NCBI GenBank assembly: GCA_030619885.1
Contig: JAUXAN010000014.1
Coordinates: 1 to 51,806 of the forward strand
Direction of reading: 5' to 3'
Length of the DNA stretch: 51,806 nucleotides
Source: a bacterium
GTDB taxonomy: Bacteria; Hydrothermota; DG-26; JAUXAN01
Shown here: positions 50,153-51,806 of the stretch, piece after piece
Numbering within the stretch: the stretch's first letter is position 1
How the letters are laid out: each line of letters starts with the position of its first letter
Program-made: the position numbers and the translations under genes
The notes under the pieces: generated by a model
Databases searched by the model: none
What the model was told of the DNA's origin: nothing
The model's input: the letters and a program-made list of their open reading frames with translations, nothing else

Positions 50153-50659
50153 TCATTTTTTCACCTCCGTTTTGTAAGTGTCCCAAACAACTCGTTTCTT
50201 TTCAACAAGGGACTTTTTGTTTTTGTTTCACCATGAGCTGGGAATGACCTGTCTTAATGTCTGAGAATATAATTTTATTCACAGTGCCTTTTTTGCTTAA
50301 ACCCTCAAAGATAACATAGTCAATGGGATCGAACAAAGAACGACAATCATTTCGGTCAAAATGGAACTCCTTCATCGAAGGTGCAATGCGTTCTAAAACG
50401 AAGCCAATGTTAACGGCTTTAGCGCCAATTTCTGAAGTTCTATAAATTGACTTCCGTCTTTCTCGAAGTCCTTTTTCCTGTTCCTTTAATTCCTCAAGCC
50501 GCTGTTGATAAAGTTTCTCAGCATCAGGTGAAAAATCGTCAAGTAGAACAAACCTGCGTCTTTCAGTAAGATAGACTCCCTACAACACGGACACTCCGCA
50601 TAGAAGCGATTTGCCTCAAGTGTGCGTATAATCTCTTTTGCTTCTTTCGCGTGACTCAT
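50153..50659 (-). pseudogene. Holliday-junction-resolvase-like endonuclease (COG4741 type), two frameshifts
   Basis: Read on the minus strand from an ATG at 50659 with a GAGGT site. Frame 1 gives MSHAKEAKEIIRTLEANRFY and CPCCRESILLKDAGLFYL, then breaks near 50541. The next frame continues DDFSPDAEKLYQQRLEEL, RTSEIGAKAVNIGFVLERIA, SLFDPIDYVIFEGLSKKG and IIFSDIKTG, then breaks near 50220. A third frame finishes KSLVEKKRVVWDTYKTEVK. The combined product resembles predicted endonucleases related to archaeal Holliday junction resolvase. Two single-base losses or gains make it inactive unless they are sequencing errors. Confidence 0.8.
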
Positions 50660-50950
50660 AAAATTACCTCATTACAGCCCCCTTATCCACAGGTCATACG
50701 ATCCGTCCGTACGGTCGCAGACCCGTATGGATATGGAATCCTTCGGACAATCATATTTTTTATTTTCCGCCCCCTTTCGTCCTAAATTTCTAAGGTTATC
50801 TATTTATGATATGTCAAGCATCGTCCCTACCCAAGTACTCCGAAAGTAAATTTTCGGATGATTCAGACGAATGACCCCATTACATTACCATTGTTTTGAT
50901 CCTCTTAATCAGCCACATATTAAAGCCATCTACTCCCATTAAATCCCACA
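50660..50950. other. Intergenic repeats between pseudogene and REP transposase
   Basis: Contains ACGGTCGCAGACCCGTATGG (about 50711-50730), an exact 20-nt match to part of copy B near 29579, and ATGTCAAGCATCGTCCC (about 50812-50828), a version of the phrase near 8482 and 11288. No gene is seen. Confidence 0.5.
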
Positions 50951-50973
50951 AATCCCACCCCAGGGGTGGGATT
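50951..50973. repeat. REP palindrome at the transposase stop codon
   Basis: AATCCCACCCC, A, GGGGTGGGATT: perfect 11-bp arms around one base. The TAA stop of the transposase (complement of 50972-50974) uses its last two bases. Confidence 0.85.
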
Positions 50974-51649
50974 AAGGTTGCTTCAAAAGTAAGTGCTTAA
51001 TCTTTGCTAATTCTCTTTGGTAAGAAATTCTATCTTCCGCAAAATTTTTGTAAGATACAGGATTAATTTTTAGAATGTCTTCATATTCACAAATTCTTTC
51101 ATCTTCATTAACCTCTGATAAGTACTCCAAATAAGAAGATGTCGACCAATCTTCTGGCTTTTCAACCAGGTGGGCAGTAACAGAGTTAAGGTGTATATAC
51201 CGGGTTAAATGAAGCAGTTGCTCGTCAGTTTCAACCAGTACATTTCGAAATTTATCTTCCCATAAAGGTCCTTTTCTTCTGGTCTGAATATTGAAATAAC
51301 GGCTATAACTATTGAGCAGATTACCCATAAATATTGAAATACCTTTATCTTTTAATTGTTTTAAGGCTAAATGTATATGGGTGGGCATAATGCAATAGCA
51401 AATTATCTGAACAAGTTTTTCTTTTCCATGTAATGCGGAAATGAAAACATTATTAAACCCTTTTTCTTTAACTTCCTTTAACTTTAGAAACTTGGAAAGC
51501 TTGAAAGGCATATTTTCTACTTGATAGTATCTTATCGCATTTTTGATTCTTAAAAACTGTCTATTACTATTAAATATTTTAAATTCAGCAATACTTCTGG
51601 CAAAAACATGATAAATCTCTCTTGTAACTAATGGTGTACTTCTACGCAT
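50972..51649 (-). CDS. REP-associated tyrosine transposase (Y1, IS200-like)
   Basis: A 225-residue Y1 HUH-superfamily transposase. The metal-binding HUH motif is PTHIHLALK, the nucleophile is in NSYSRYFNIQTRRKGPLW, and TRYIHLNSVTAHLVEKPEDW is typical of the TnpA-REP (RAYT) family. Such proteins cut and join single-stranded DNA at REP hairpins and spread them. The start at 51649 follows TAGGAGGGAAT; a frame open to 51760 would begin outside the right-hand REP and is rejected. REP palindromes flank it at 50951, 51701 and 51777, and a fourth is at 11372. Confidence 0.92.
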   Translation of the reverse strand: MRRSTPLVTREIYHVFARSIAEFKIFNSNRQFLRIKNAIRYYQVENMPFKLSKFLKLKEVKEKGFNNVFISALHGKEKLVQIICYCIMPTHIHLALKQLKDKGISIFMGNLLNSYSRYFNIQTRRKGPLWEDKFRNVLVETDEQLLHLTRYIHLNSVTAHLVEKPEDWSTSSYLEYLSEVNEDERICEYEDILKINPVSYKNFAEDRISYQRELAKIKHLLLKQP

Positions 51650-51700
51650 ATTCCCTCCTATAAAAATTCTTTTATACCTTATACCTATTTTCAGATTTAG

Positions 51701-51719
51701 TCCCACCCCTGGGGTGGGA
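51701..51719. repeat. REP palindrome upstream of the transposase
   Basis: TCCCACCCC, T, GGGGTGGGA, followed by a T-run. It has opposite central base (T instead of A) to the copies at 50951 and 51777, as expected for an inverted pair. Confidence 0.85.
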
Positions 51720-51776
51720 TTTTTTCCAGACAATTCATTGGAATTCTTCTCGAAAGTCATTGAATCTCAGTGGCTT

Positions 51777-51805
51777 CCAAGTCCCACCCCAGGGGTGGGA
51801 CTTGG
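51777..51805. repeat. REP palindrome, extended
   Basis: The arms CCAAGTCCCACCCC and GGGGTGGGACTTGG are perfect over 14 bp around a single A, the longest REP in the window. It sits at the window edge, so a larger repeat cluster may continue beyond. Confidence 0.85.
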
Positions 51806-51806
51806 T

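Noticed and set aside
1-51806. Selenoprotein gene in this window
   Set aside because: I looked for family motifs continuing past TGA stops of the main genes, given the presence of selC, and found none.

Overview
The window looks like a piece of chromosome from an uncultured, probably thermophilic, diderm bacterium. It is moderately AT-rich, gene-dense and full of small palindromic repeats. Clues are a Lol-type lipoprotein transporter, a Por/T9SS-like C-terminal sorting domain, a signal-peptide family usually mislabelled asparagine synthetase B, McsA/McsB, and an arginine/agmatine polyamine pathway with a thermospermine-synthase-like enzyme. This gene mix fits FCB-neighbouring candidate phyla such as WOR-3 (Stahlbacteria), but that placement is inference. 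A selenocysteine tRNA (selC) shows that the organism recodes UGA somewhere in its genome.

Layout. 1-3.1 kb: a secreted protein of unknown function, tRNA-Leu(CAG), and selC followed by cvpA. 3.1-8.3 kb: an operon of a SPOR lipoprotein, ricT, metG and a ThiI/MnmA-like tRNA-thiolation enzyme. 8.5-16.2 kb: an accessory, defence-like region holding a HEPN-type DUF4209 protein with an antitoxin/VapC pair, then a 1146-residue PLD-like protein with an HD phosphohydrolase. 16.4-19 kb: a secreted repeat protein with a sorting domain, and a DUF5678/retropepsin-like pair. 19.2-22.5 kb: surface-sugar genes (a FemAB-like acyltransferase and a DegT aminotransferase fused to a NeuC-like epimerase). 22.7-26.3 kb: thrS, a flippase-like membrane protein and a corrinoid protein. 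26.3-29.3 kb: cutA between perfect inverted repeats, a toxin-antitoxin-like pair and an IS1182-type remnant. 29.7-36 kb: pilT-accC-ppdK and a metallo-beta-lactamase-fold nuclease. 36-38.9 kb: uvrA. 39.5-44.7 kb: rocD, a glycosyltransferase, and the polyamine operon speD-speE1-pdaD-speE2. 44.8-49.9 kb: lolC-lolD-mcsA-mcsB and a VWA protein. 50-51.8 kb: a frameshifted resolvase-like pseudogene and a REP-associated transposase with its REP palindromes.

Three genome-level patterns stand out. First, genes that begin a transcript mostly have a near-consensus TTGACA/TATAAT promoter whose -10 box ends only 6-8 nt before the start codon and have no Shine-Dalgarno sequence, so they appear leaderless; genes inside operons overlap or carry GGAGG sites. 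Even selC shows this spacing, putting transcription start on the first base of the mature tRNA. Second, a dispersed repeat family ends exactly in the TTGACA box of several of these promoters. Third, palindromic repeats have entered coding sequence: one supplies the C-terminal tail of CutA, and another encodes the junction of the DegT-NeuC fusion.
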